From Gillisia lutea (lineage in GTDB: Bacteria > Bacteroidota > Bacteroidia > Flavobacteriales > Flavobacteriaceae), in the NCBI RefSeq assembly GCF_021568705.1, contig NZ_JAKGTH010000011.1, forward strand, positions 1-64,000: a DNA stretch of 64,000 bases. Reading direction: 5' to 3'. Positions within the stretch are counted from its first letter, which is position 1, and the number at the start of each line of letters is the position of its first letter. Both the position numbers and the translations under genes were made by a program. The notes under the pieces were generated by a model. It was not told the DNA's origin and ran no database searches. It saw only the letters and a list, made by a program, of their open reading frames with translations. Shown one piece after another: positions 17,966 through 24,973 of the stretch.

Positions 17966-18421
17966 TCAGCGTTTTATAGTAGCTTCATAATTTTCAATCC
18001 ACTGTGGCATACTTATTTTCCTTACTAATGCGCCTATCAACTTGTAGGGAATAGCATCCAGGTTTTTAAATCTTATACAACTCTTTCCCATATCGAGTTT
18101 TCTTGAAGAATATTTTGGATATTGTTCTACAAACCAGTTATAGAGTGCTGGATCGTTATAAATACCGAAATGATAAAGTGCGATAAAATTCTTTTGAGAA
18201 GCTATATTTATAAAGGGGAGTGGTAGTTTTGAATTGCAATGATATCCTGGGGAATAAGCAGTATGGGGAACCACATACCCGATCATACCGTAACTTATAG
18301 TTTCTTCAAAACCAACAGGAAGGTTTTCCAGAATAATCTGTCTTAACTTTGTAATTGCTAGCTTACGATCTTCCGGTAATTGTGCTATATATTCTTCGGG
18401 GGTATTCGCTTCTATCTTCAT
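17966..18421 (-). CDS. DUF1801 (YdhG-like) protein
   Basis: 151 residues, soluble. The pattern matches the DUF1801 family: EEYIAQLPEDRKLAITKLRQ at the N-terminus, FEETISYGMIGYVVP, NFIALYHFGIY and DMGKSCIRFKNLDAIPYKLI. The fold is like the frataxin/YdhG group, and relatives have been tied to iron or stress responses, but no biochemical role is proven for this type. It starts 3 bp after the end of the preceding AHSA1-type gene, so the two form a pair. Confidence 0.8.
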   Translation of the reverse strand: MKIEANTPEEYIAQLPEDRKLAITKLRQIILENLPVGFEETISYGMIGYVVPHTAYSPGYHCNSKLPLPFINIASQKNFIALYHFGIYNDPALYNWFVEQYPKYSSRKLDMGKSCIRFKNLDAIPYKLIGALVRKISMPQWIENYEATIKR

Positions 18422-18424
18422 TAT

Positions 18425-18871
18425 TCAGCTTATTTCTGAAGGATATTTACCTGACCTTAAATTTATACCGGTGTATAAAAATGCCTTTAAAGAGCAAATA
18501 AAGTCTGTCCAACCCTGAGTTTGTTGCAAAGCTTTTTTAACATCACTTTCTATAAGACTGAAAGGAGATTCGGTAATAGTTATTTGGGTAAGCTGTTCCT
18601 CTTTCTTATCTATTGAAATTTGGACACTGCTTCGTTTCCCACTTGCTTCCCATTCAAAAGAAATGTGTTTGTCTTTTATAACCTCTAATACATCAACATC
18701 TAAAGAGACACAATAATCTTTGAACTCCCAGTGAAGTTTTGCATTAGGTATAATAGGGCCACTGGTATTAGAAACAAAATAACGTATTATTTTCTCGGGA
18801 TTAACAATGGCATCAAATACCTCCTCTGGTGAGCTGGCAATTTGATTAGAAACTTTTACATTTATTTCCAT
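18425..18871 (-). CDS. AHSA1/SRPBCC domain protein
   Basis: 148 residues, a single activator-of-Hsp90 (AHSA1)-type SRPBCC domain: VSNQIASSPEEVFDAIVNPE at the start, IRYFVSNTSGPI, ISFEWEASGKRSSVQISI, and QTQGWTDFICSLKAFL at the end. This group binds small hydrophobic ligands and has been linked to toxin or stress responses. It lies 3 bp upstream of the DUF1801 gene, a common neighbourhood for such proteins. A TATCTTTA box precedes the ATG by about 10 bp. The function is otherwise unknown. Confidence 0.82.
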   Translation of the reverse strand: MEINVKVSNQIASSPEEVFDAIVNPEKIIRYFVSNTSGPIIPNAKLHWEFKDYCVSLDVDVLEVIKDKHISFEWEASGKRSSVQISIDKKEEQLTQITITESPFSLIESDVKKALQQTQGWTDFICSLKAFLYTGINLRSGKYPSEIS

Positions 18872-18919
18872 CTTATAAAGATAGAAAATTATGAATTTCT
18901 ATTAGATCTTCTCTTTCAT

Positions 18920-20236
18920 TTAATCTAAAATGAATTTAAATCCTCCTGCTATCATATTTGCCTTTAACCCAGTGTTTCTTTTATACTGATGAAATTTTAG
19001 ATCGATGCTTTTTAGCCCGAAATTCCAAATATGGAATTTGGTAAAAATATCGGTATAACTCACTCCAAAACCATACTGATTAGCGTTGAACTTAGAAAGG
19101 TCATAATCGGAAGTGTAATATTCTTCCGTGGAAAGATGCTCCTCATAGGGCGCAAAATAATCGGCTGCTGTTTGAGTATAATACCTATAAGAGGGATATA
19201 ATGTGAATTTATCGGTGATCTTAATAGGTAGTTCTATACTGGCAGTATGCGATTTTATACCCCAATCATCATTGTAATATCTGTAATAGGTTCTAACAAC
19301 GAAAATTTCATTGATAAAGTAATTCAACCTACTACCAAGAGCAACTTTAAATCGAGTTTCTGGAAGCTGTTCAATAGCATCGGCCAATTGAAAGTTTTCA
19401 ATAAAAGAATCTTCTACATCTTTAAAATACACTCTTTGGAAAGGGGTGGATAATAAGCCTTCCTGCTGAACAACATCTAATGCTAAAGAAGCTTGGAGAT
19501 TCTTGGATAGAATTTGAGAGAAACCTAGTCCTACCGAATATGAATTCCTGGTTTTACTTTCAAATTCCTGAAAAATTGGGTCATAATTGGTATCCCCTGT
19601 AATATCGTTGAATAAACTATTGCTCAAGCCATTTCCATTTTTACCGAAAGGTCTCAGTTCATATGGGTAGATCGTTTTCCAGGTATCCAGATATACGTTC
19701 GCATTAATGCTTAGTTCGGTATTTTTCTCATTAAATAATCTGGTATAACTTCCACCCAAACCGATAGAGAAATAATCAAACTCTGACGATAAAGAGGCTT
19801 TAGCCGACCAAATTTTATTCCTGTCATCTGAGCTATGACTATAGGATGCATTCATATTCGCCCAAAGGTCGCTGCTAGATGCACCGGAAGATGCTACAAA
19901 AGGATCTGCAGGTTTGCCCCCATCAAATGGATTTACATTGCTTGATGATGCCGACGTGTATGCAGATACTCCCGCGTCAATACTCAATACGTCATCGGCA
20001 TTCAATGGTATTGACACCACAAAAGTAGGAGTGAAGTCGGTTAATTCTTCCGTACCAATTCCTCCACTTACCGCGGCATTATCTCCATCCTGCGAATAAT
20101 AGCTCGTTAGAAAATCGACTTCTGTACTTTCCAGCACCCGTTTCTTATATATAAGTGTGGAATCTTGATCGGCCTCTTGTGCAGGTGAAATTACTGTTGC
20201 AAACAATAATCCTGTGATTATAAATATTTTTCTCAT
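18920..20236 (-). CDS. DUF3570 outer-membrane beta-barrel protein
   Basis: 438 residues. The signal peptide (FIITGLLFATVISPAQ) is followed by a region starting KKRVLESTEVDFLTSYYSQDG and then about 16 likely beta strands; the C-terminus ends in GGFKFILD. I recognise it as DUF3570, a predicted outer-membrane barrel of unknown role. It is the last gene of a four-gene set with the thioredoxin-like, ApbE and DUF4266 genes, and the gap to DUF4266 is only 9 bp. An SSGAS stretch (residues 116-120) is loosely like a flavinylation acceptor but lacks the Asp that precedes it in NqrC/RnfG sites. Function open. Confidence 0.85.
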   Translation of the reverse strand: MRKIFIITGLLFATVISPAQEADQDSTLIYKKRVLESTEVDFLTSYYSQDGDNAAVSGGIGTEELTDFTPTFVVSIPLNADDVLSIDAGVSAYTSASSSNVNPFDGGKPADPFVASSGASSSDLWANMNASYSHSSDDRNKIWSAKASLSSEFDYFSIGLGGSYTRLFNEKNTELSINANVYLDTWKTIYPYELRPFGKNGNGLSNSLFNDITGDTNYDPIFQEFESKTRNSYSVGLGFSQILSKNLQASLALDVVQQEGLLSTPFQRVYFKDVEDSFIENFQLADAIEQLPETRFKVALGSRLNYFINEIFVVRTYYRYYNDDWGIKSHTASIELPIKITDKFTLYPSYRYYTQTAADYFAPYEEHLSTEEYYTSDYDLSKFNANQYGFGVSYTDIFTKFHIWNFGLKSIDLKFHQYKRNTGLKANMIAGGFKFILD

Positions 20237-20245
20237 CTTAACTTT

Positions 20246-20458
20246 TTAATTACACCCACAGCCACCGCCGGTCTTTCCTCCATTAGCTCCCGATGCTGCC
20301 TCACGATAAGCCTGGAAATTGGTCTCAAATCTGTCCACTTTCTTCGAGGCCAACTCCATATCCGGGTCACTCAAATTAACTTTTTCGTATTCTTTAACTG
20401 CTACACAGGAATGCAGCGCAACCATCACGAAACCTCCTAATAATATTTTCTTGATCAT
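20246..20458 (-). CDS. DUF4266 mini-lipoprotein with C-terminal GGGCGCN
   Basis: 70 residues. A short leader with a probable lipobox (ALHSC18) would anchor the mature protein, which is only about 52 residues long. The body has EKVNLSDPDMELASKKVDRF and the C-terminus ends REAASGANGGKTGGGCGCN. This combination, in particular the Gly-rich tail with a CGC pair, is what I know as DUF4266. The two cysteines could bind metal or form a redox pair, which would suit the thioredoxin-like partner. The start codon overlaps the ApbE stop (ATGA), so translation of the two is coupled. Function not known. Confidence 0.82.
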   Translation of the reverse strand: MIKKILLGGFVMVALHSCVAVKEYEKVNLSDPDMELASKKVDRFETNFQAYREAASGANGGKTGGGCGCN

Positions 20459-21438
20459 TGAGTATCAATTTTTATGTTTTGAGAAGTATGGATATCACCT
20501 TTCTCATCGATAATAATACATTCTACTTTGGGAAGTTGATTAATTCTGTTTAAGCCTACCTCTATTCCCATCACAAAAACAGAAGTTGCCAGTGCATCGG
20601 CTAATTCTGCCTTTGGAGCAAATACAGTCACACTAATAATTCCCGTTGCGGGATATCCCGTTTTAGGATTAATGATATGGGCATATCTTTTCCCGTTGAA
20701 ATTAACATACTTCTCGTAATCGCCAGAGGTAACTACGGCAGCTTCATTCAAAGGCAATAATGCAAAAGCTTTGTCTTTATTGAAAGGGTTGGTAAGAGCA
20801 ACTTTCCAATCGGAGCCATCCGGTTGTTTTCCCCAGGTGTTCATATCGCCAGAAGCATTAATTATACCTGCAGCCACATTATTCTCTATTAAAAGTTGTT
20901 TTGCCTTATCGGCTGCGTATCCTTTTCCTATTGCCCCAAAACCGATCTTCATACCCGGTAATTTTAAATAGACACTATGGTTATTATTATCTAAAATAAT
21001 GTTCTGATAGCCCACTTTATCAACCGATCGGGAAATCTCGCTAGGTGAAGGCATTTCAGTCATACTACCATCAAACTTCCAGATCTTATCCATAGAGGCA
21101 TAACTAATATCAAAGGCACCATCGGTGAGTTTTGCAATTCCCATTGCGCACTGTATCAATTCAAATAATTCCTTATCTACCTTTACCGCTTTAATGCCCG
21201 CATTTCTATTAATTTCTGAAGTTTGTGAGTTGGAATCCCATGAGGAGATGAGCTTTTCGATTCTTGTAATCTCAGCTATTGCCAAATCGATATCTTTTTC
21301 AGCCTGAAGAGTATCATCAGCAACCACAGTAATATCAAAACGGCTACCCATTAACTTAATAGTGCGCTTATGAATCTCTTGAGAAAAGATTTGTCCCGAG
21401 AGGAATATAAGGAAGAAAGAAATTAAAAATCTTTTCAA
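20455..21438 (-). CDS. apbE: FAD:protein FMN transferase (ApbE)
   Basis: 327 residues with a signal peptide (FLISFFLIFLSGQIFS), so it acts outside the cytoplasm. ApbE attaches FMN covalently through a phosphoester bond to a Thr or Ser of target proteins, using FAD. Motifs are intact: MGSRFDITV, DGAFDISYAS, GFGAIGKGYAADKAKQLL (FAD binding), INASGDMNTWG, VTSGDYEKYV, HIINPKTGYP and the metal-binding end ELADALATSVFVMG. The target normally has a D-x-x-SGAT-type site, but no protein in the operon shows a convincing one. The gene is 3 bp from the thioredoxin-like gene and overlaps the DUF4266 gene. Confidence 0.93.
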   Translation of the reverse strand: MKRFLISFFLIFLSGQIFSQEIHKRTIKLMGSRFDITVVADDTLQAEKDIDLAIAEITRIEKLISSWDSNSQTSEINRNAGIKAVKVDKELFELIQCAMGIAKLTDGAFDISYASMDKIWKFDGSMTEMPSPSEISRSVDKVGYQNIILDNNNHSVYLKLPGMKIGFGAIGKGYAADKAKQLLIENNVAAGIINASGDMNTWGKQPDGSDWKVALTNPFNKDKAFALLPLNEAAVVTSGDYEKYVNFNGKRYAHIINPKTGYPATGIISVTVFAPKAELADALATSVFVMGIEVGLNRINQLPKVECIIIDEKGDIHTSQNIKIDTQ

Positions 21439-21441
21439 AAT

Positions 21442-21882
21442 TTAGCCTTTAAGAGCATTAAGATGTTTTATATATTCTTCCGGAGTCATTTTTTTATAAC
21501 CTGTTTTACCAAGAACTTTTCCCGATTTATCTAATATAACCACGAATGGAAAATAACCTTGTTTATTATATATTTCAGCTAACTTATTATTCTTCGCCTG
21601 CTGTTCGGGGTCTAATGCATTTTTTTGTCTTCTGGGAAAATCAGCTTTTAAAAGTACATAATGCTCGTTAGCATAAGTTTTAAAAGTTTTACTACTCCAT
21701 ATTTCATGATCTAATTTAATGCATGGGGCGCACCAGTCAGACCCTTGGAAGACTAAAATGATATCTCTATTTTCCTGAGCTGCAATTTTTTTTGCCTGCT
21801 CAAGGTCGGTTTCCCATTCTTGAGCGTTTACCAGAAATACAGAGAACAAAAGGCAGATATTAAGCAAAAAAATCTTTTTCAT
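21442..21882 (-). CDS. Periplasmic thioredoxin-like protein with CAPC motif
   Basis: 146 residues. Signal peptide KKIFLLNICLLFSVFLVNA, then a thioredoxin fold of the Thioredoxin_7/DUF255-like kind: ILVFQGSDWCAPCIKLDHEI gives the CxxC (Cys-Ala-Pro-Cys), followed by the cis-Pro region GYFPFVVILDKSGKV. It probably reduces or reshuffles disulfides, or supplies electrons, in the periplasm. It is the first gene of the cassette, and so is transcribed from the region with the 16-bp palindrome. The likely client is the DUF4266 cysteine pair, but that is an inference. Confidence 0.87.
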   Translation of the reverse strand: MKKIFLLNICLLFSVFLVNAQEWETDLEQAKKIAAQENRDIILVFQGSDWCAPCIKLDHEIWSSKTFKTYANEHYVLLKADFPRRQKNALDPEQQAKNNKLAEIYNKQGYFPFVVILDKSGKVLGKTGYKKMTPEEYIKHLNALKG

Positions 21883-22033
21883 AATTATTTCATATAATAT
21901 TTTAAACGCTCTTTCGTGGTATAAGTTATGTTGAAAAGAGGTTTATTTTGAACAAACCGTAATACAGGATTAAATATAAGTTGACTCATTTTGGATATCA
22001 TGAAACCCTTGTTAAAAAAACATCAAATTAGTA

Positions 22034-22068
22034 ATATCTAATTATTTGAAAATCAAATAATTAGATAT
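22034..22068. promoter_or_regulatory. Perfect 16-bp inverted repeat in the divergent control region
   Basis: ATATCTAATTATTTGA (22034-22049) and its exact reverse complement (22053-22068) are separated by 3 nt. It lies between the thioredoxin-ApbE-DUF4266-DUF3570 operon and the divergent lipoprotein gene, so it may be an operator for one or both. A second, shorter palindrome (GGGGAAATTCCCC, 22076-22088) follows immediately. Confidence 0.55.
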
Positions 22069-22111
22069 GATTTAGGGGGAAATTCCCCGTAATTAAGCAC
22101 ATGAGTATTCG

Positions 22112-22119
22112 TAAATTTG
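22112..22119 (+). promoter_or_regulatory. Probable promoter -7 box of the lipoprotein gene
   Basis: TAAATTTG fits TAnnTTTG, 28 bp before the ATG at 22147. No clear -33 box was seen. Confidence 0.4.
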
Positions 22120-22146
22120 TAGTATTAATAACTTCTAATATATAAT

Positions 22147-22668
22147 ATGATGAAAAGGTTTAAAGAAACATTTTTGTATTCATTATTATTTATAGGAATA
22201 GCCTTTATGGGCTGTAGTACTAATGATGATGGAAGTGGTAGCTATGCAGGTGAAGAATTTCTGACAGCTAAAGTTGACGGCGCTAATTTTGATGCAAATC
22301 AAATGGAGGGAAACATTAAGGCCAGTAAATTTACCAATAGTGATGGTACTATTAGTTTAAAGGTAGAATGTACAAATAATACCAATAAGGCTATAGAGCT
22401 TATAATTGCTAACTACACGGGCGTGAAAACCTACTTAGTGGGGGCAGATCTTTGGAAAATGAGTTCTATACATTATATGGATCTTGAATCTGGTAGAGAT
22501 TGGGGTACAGATTTTACCGAATTTCTAAACCAAAGCTATAATACACTTGAAATTATAAGTGATGATGGCAATGTAATTCAAGGTAATTTTATATTTAAAG
22601 GTTATAATCTCGAAGATAAAAGTATTAAAACCGTTACAGAAGGAAAATTTAAGGTCTATCTTCAATAG
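22147..22668 (+). CDS. Small lipoprotein of unknown function
   Basis: 173 residues (or 172 from the second ATG). The leader has a lipobox near residue 22 (AFMGC followed by STNDDGSG), so it is a lipoprotein; the DDGSGS after the Cys resembles export signals to the surface in Bacteroidota. The rest is beta-rich (EEFLTAKVDGANFDANQMEG, LIIANYTGVKTYLVG) and resembles small DUF6252-type lipoproteins, a tentative match. It sits alone with a terminator after it. No role can be given. Confidence 0.7.
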   Translation: MMKRFKETFLYSLLFIGIAFMGCSTNDDGSGSYAGEEFLTAKVDGANFDANQMEGNIKASKFTNSDGTISLKVECTNNTNKAIELIIANYTGVKTYLVGADLWKMSSIHYMDLESGRDWGTDFTEFLNQSYNTLEIISDDGNVIQGNFIFKGYNLEDKSIKTVTEGKFKVYLQ

Positions 22669-22678
22669 TATGCACAAA

Positions 22679-22702
22679 AAATCCCGGATTGCTCCAGGAT
22701 TT
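22679..22702. terminator. Terminator between convergent genes
   Basis: AAATCC-c-GGA (22679-22688) pairs with TCC-a-GGATTT (22693-22702), one mismatch, 4-nt loop, between the lipoprotein gene and the next minus-strand gene. Confidence 0.6.
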
Positions 22703-22722
22703 AATATCAATTAATTAGCTGA

Positions 22723-23484
22723 CTAATTTCCAGCTTTTACTTCTCCACTAAGACCACTAAGATCCGGTCTAAAAATCCATAATTCCGATTGTTGTCCTTG
22801 GGATACTTCCCCCCATTCTTTTAAGAAGCTCTCAAAACTTCCAGCACCGTGAACTTCATTATATTTTTCAGGAAATTTTCCATCCTCACCCATCCATGCA
22901 GATTTTTCGAAAAAGGAAACATAGGCGAGATCTCTTCCATCTTTGGTACTAGGTAGAATATTGGTGTACATACCATAAGTTTCCTCCGGGAATTTTTCAA
23001 CCATAACCTTTTTAATTTTCTCCATCATCTTCATTACTTTTTCCTTTTGAAACCTTTTAATATCATACATGTCTACCAATAAGTTTTTGATGGTAAAACC
23101 CTGGGAGAAGTTAGAGAGACCACTTTCAAATTTCCAGTAGGTTTGGTCCGATTCCGGAAGTATATATGGTAGTACGTTCATGTTCCAATCGGCATCATGC
23201 CCATTTTCTGCGGCAGGTCTGGAATCAAATGCACTCCACGTTAGAGGTCCCATGACCCAAATATATTTCCCCACGTTTGGTCCGTTGGATATCCAATAAA
23301 CTCTTGCTCCGTATGGACCTGATGCATGAAATTTTTTATTGTGTGCAGCAATTCCAGATTCAAATTGCTGGATCTTGGCAGGTGCTGCTGTTAGCATGGC
23401 ATTTTCCAATACACCATACTCTTGGTTTTCTTGAGATATTACTAATAAAGGTACGAGTAACATCCAGTAAAATAAGGATTTCAT
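22723..23484 (-). CDS. Exported protein of unknown function
   Basis: 253 residues. Signal peptide MKSLFYWMLLVPLLVIS followed by QENQEYGVLENAMLTAAP. The mature part shows repeated short aromatic-rich stretches (GPYGARVYWISNGPNVGKYIWV, WKFESGLSNFSQGF, YVSFFEKSAWMGEDGKF) and a lysine-rich amphipathic helix (about residues 145-165). It has the length and feel of a tandem antibiotic-biosynthesis-monooxygenase-like alpha+beta protein, but I do not recognise a family with confidence. No neighbour hints at a role. Confidence 0.6.
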   Translation of the reverse strand: MKSLFYWMLLVPLLVISQENQEYGVLENAMLTAAPAKIQQFESGIAAHNKKFHASGPYGARVYWISNGPNVGKYIWVMGPLTWSAFDSRPAAENGHDADWNMNVLPYILPESDQTYWKFESGLSNFSQGFTIKNLLVDMYDIKRFQKEKVMKMMEKIKKVMVEKFPEETYGMYTNILPSTKDGRDLAYVSFFEKSAWMGEDGKFPEKYNEVHGAGSFESFLKEWGEVSQGQQSELWIFRPDLSGLSGEVKAGN

Positions 23485-23655
23485 AAATTATATATTTAAA
23501 TGGTTATTATTCAATTTAAATAATCTATAAATTCCGGGGAAAGAACTACAAAATTACAACAGGGGAGAAATGTCTTTTAAATAAGGAGGAAGTTTTATTA
23601 TAAAAGATTAGAATTAAATATACTACTATTTTTTTAAATAGCTCATTATTAAACA

Positions 23656-23684
23656 AATATGGGACTTTATTAAAGCCCCATATT
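23656..23684 (-). terminator. Probable terminator after the SDR gene
   Basis: AATATGGG (23656-23663) pairs with CCCATATT (23677-23684), with an inner CTTT/AAAG pair. The T-run is weak. Confidence 0.5.
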
Positions 23685-23714
23685 GAAATTATATTGGTGG
23701 AAAACATTAGACGC

Positions 23715-24446
23715 TTACGATTTACCGGTAGGTTTTATAAGTATTTCATTTACATTCACCTCATTTGGTTGCTCAACCGCATATAGTACTGCATTAGCAA
23801 TATGCTTAGCTTCCAATTTTGGCTCGTCACCCCCGTAATCTTTATCTTCTAAGAGTTCTTCGTCTGTTATATCTTCCCGTAGATCGGTATCTACCGTTCC
23901 TGGTTCTATTGCTGTAACCCGTATATTGAATTCAGGAGAAAGCTCCATACGCATAGCCTGGGAAAGTGCAATGACTGCCGCTTTTGATGCGCCGTAGACA
24001 GCACCACCTTCAAACAATTCTTTTCCATCTACCGATGCAATATTTATTATATGCCCTTCTTTTTGAGCTTTCATAGCTGGAAGAACTTCATATATACACC
24101 TTAAACAACCTTTCACATTAACCTCAATGGTTTGAAGCCATTCATCAAGATGTCTATTTTTTAAATAACTAAGAGGCATTACTCCGGCCGAATTAACCAG
24201 AATATCAATTCTTCCCATTTTATCAAGAATTTCTTCAAATGCTTTATTAACGCTGGCAGTTTGGCTAACATCCATTTTAACAACCAAGGTTTTGGTGTCT
24301 ATCTCTTTCGCAAGTTCTTCAAGTTTATCGGTGCTTCGGCTTGCAAGGGCCACATTACAACCCTCAGAGGCAAGTTGTTTTGCAATTGCTTTCCCAATTC
24401 CGCTACTTGCTCCGGTTACCACAGCAACTTTATTTTTTAATTTCAT
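23715..24446 (-). CDS. Short-chain dehydrogenase/reductase (SDR)
   Basis: 243 residues from the chosen ATG (MKLKNKVAVVTG); the frame is open for 10 more codons of lysine-rich sequence that does not fit the family. Motifs are typical: TGASSGIGKAIA (dinucleotide binding, NADP-leaning), NSAGV, active-site NIASVDG serine and YGASKAAV (Tyr-x3-Lys). The pattern is classical SDR of the clavulanate-dehydrogenase-like/YdfG group that reduces 3-hydroxy acids or small aldehydes. The gene stands alone between unrelated genes; the substrate is unknown. Confidence 0.9.
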   Translation of the reverse strand: MKLKNKVAVVTGASSGIGKAIAKQLASEGCNVALASRSTDKLEELAKEIDTKTLVVKMDVSQTASVNKAFEEILDKMGRIDILVNSAGVMPLSYLKNRHLDEWLQTIEVNVKGCLRCIYEVLPAMKAQKEGHIINIASVDGKELFEGGAVYGASKAAVIALSQAMRMELSPEFNIRVTAIEPGTVDTDLREDITDEELLEDKDYGGDEPKLEAKHIANAVLYAVEQPNEVNVNEILIKPTGKS

Positions 24447-24580
24447 CTTTTTCTTTTTTGGATTAAATTTTAGCAAGCTCTAAAAAATGAAAAAATAAAG
24501 GTTAAAGAAAATTTTTAGGGTTAATTGTATCTTATAGTTTTATTAATGAAATTATAAACAACCTATTGATATTTATAGTA

Positions 24581-24973
24581 TTACTCTTCCATAAGTACTT
24601 TTTTAAGTCGTTCTATAGTAATGGGTTTCACAATATAGTTGTTCACCCTGTCGTACGTTTTAGCACGAATAACATCGGCTGGATCTATGGAAGAACTAAC
24701 AATGTAAATTGTGATTTCTGTATCGCAAGGAATTTGTATAAACTCATCTAGAAACTGCCAGCCATCCATTATGGGCATATTAAGATCTAATAATATAATA
24801 TCGGGTAGTTGTTCTTTTGCAGTAATCACCGCCTTCAAATTATTTAAAGCATCTTCGCCATTATGAAAAACCATAAAACTGTTACAGAAATCTGACAGTT
24901 GCATGATTTTCTTGGCGCTAAACACAAAAATTGGATCATCATCGATGATACAAGCGACATCAATTTTTTTCAT
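24581..24973 (-). CDS. Receiver-only response regulator
   Basis: 130 residues, one CheY-like REC domain and no output domain. Acidic cluster D11-D12-D13, phosphoacceptor D63 (LLDLNMPIMDGW), Ser/Thr switch in VSSS and the lysine in IVKPIT are all in place. The start overlaps the end of the large PAS histidine kinase by 14 bp, so the pair is translated together and this is its probable phosphoacceptor. With no DNA-binding part it should act by protein contact, or pass the phosphate on. Confidence 0.92.
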   Translation of the reverse strand: MKKIDVACIIDDDPIFVFSAKKIMQLSDFCNSFMVFHNGEDALNNLKAVITAKEQLPDIILLDLNMPIMDGWQFLDEFIQIPCDTEITIYIVSSSIDPADVIRAKTYDRVNNYIVKPITIERLKKVLMEE

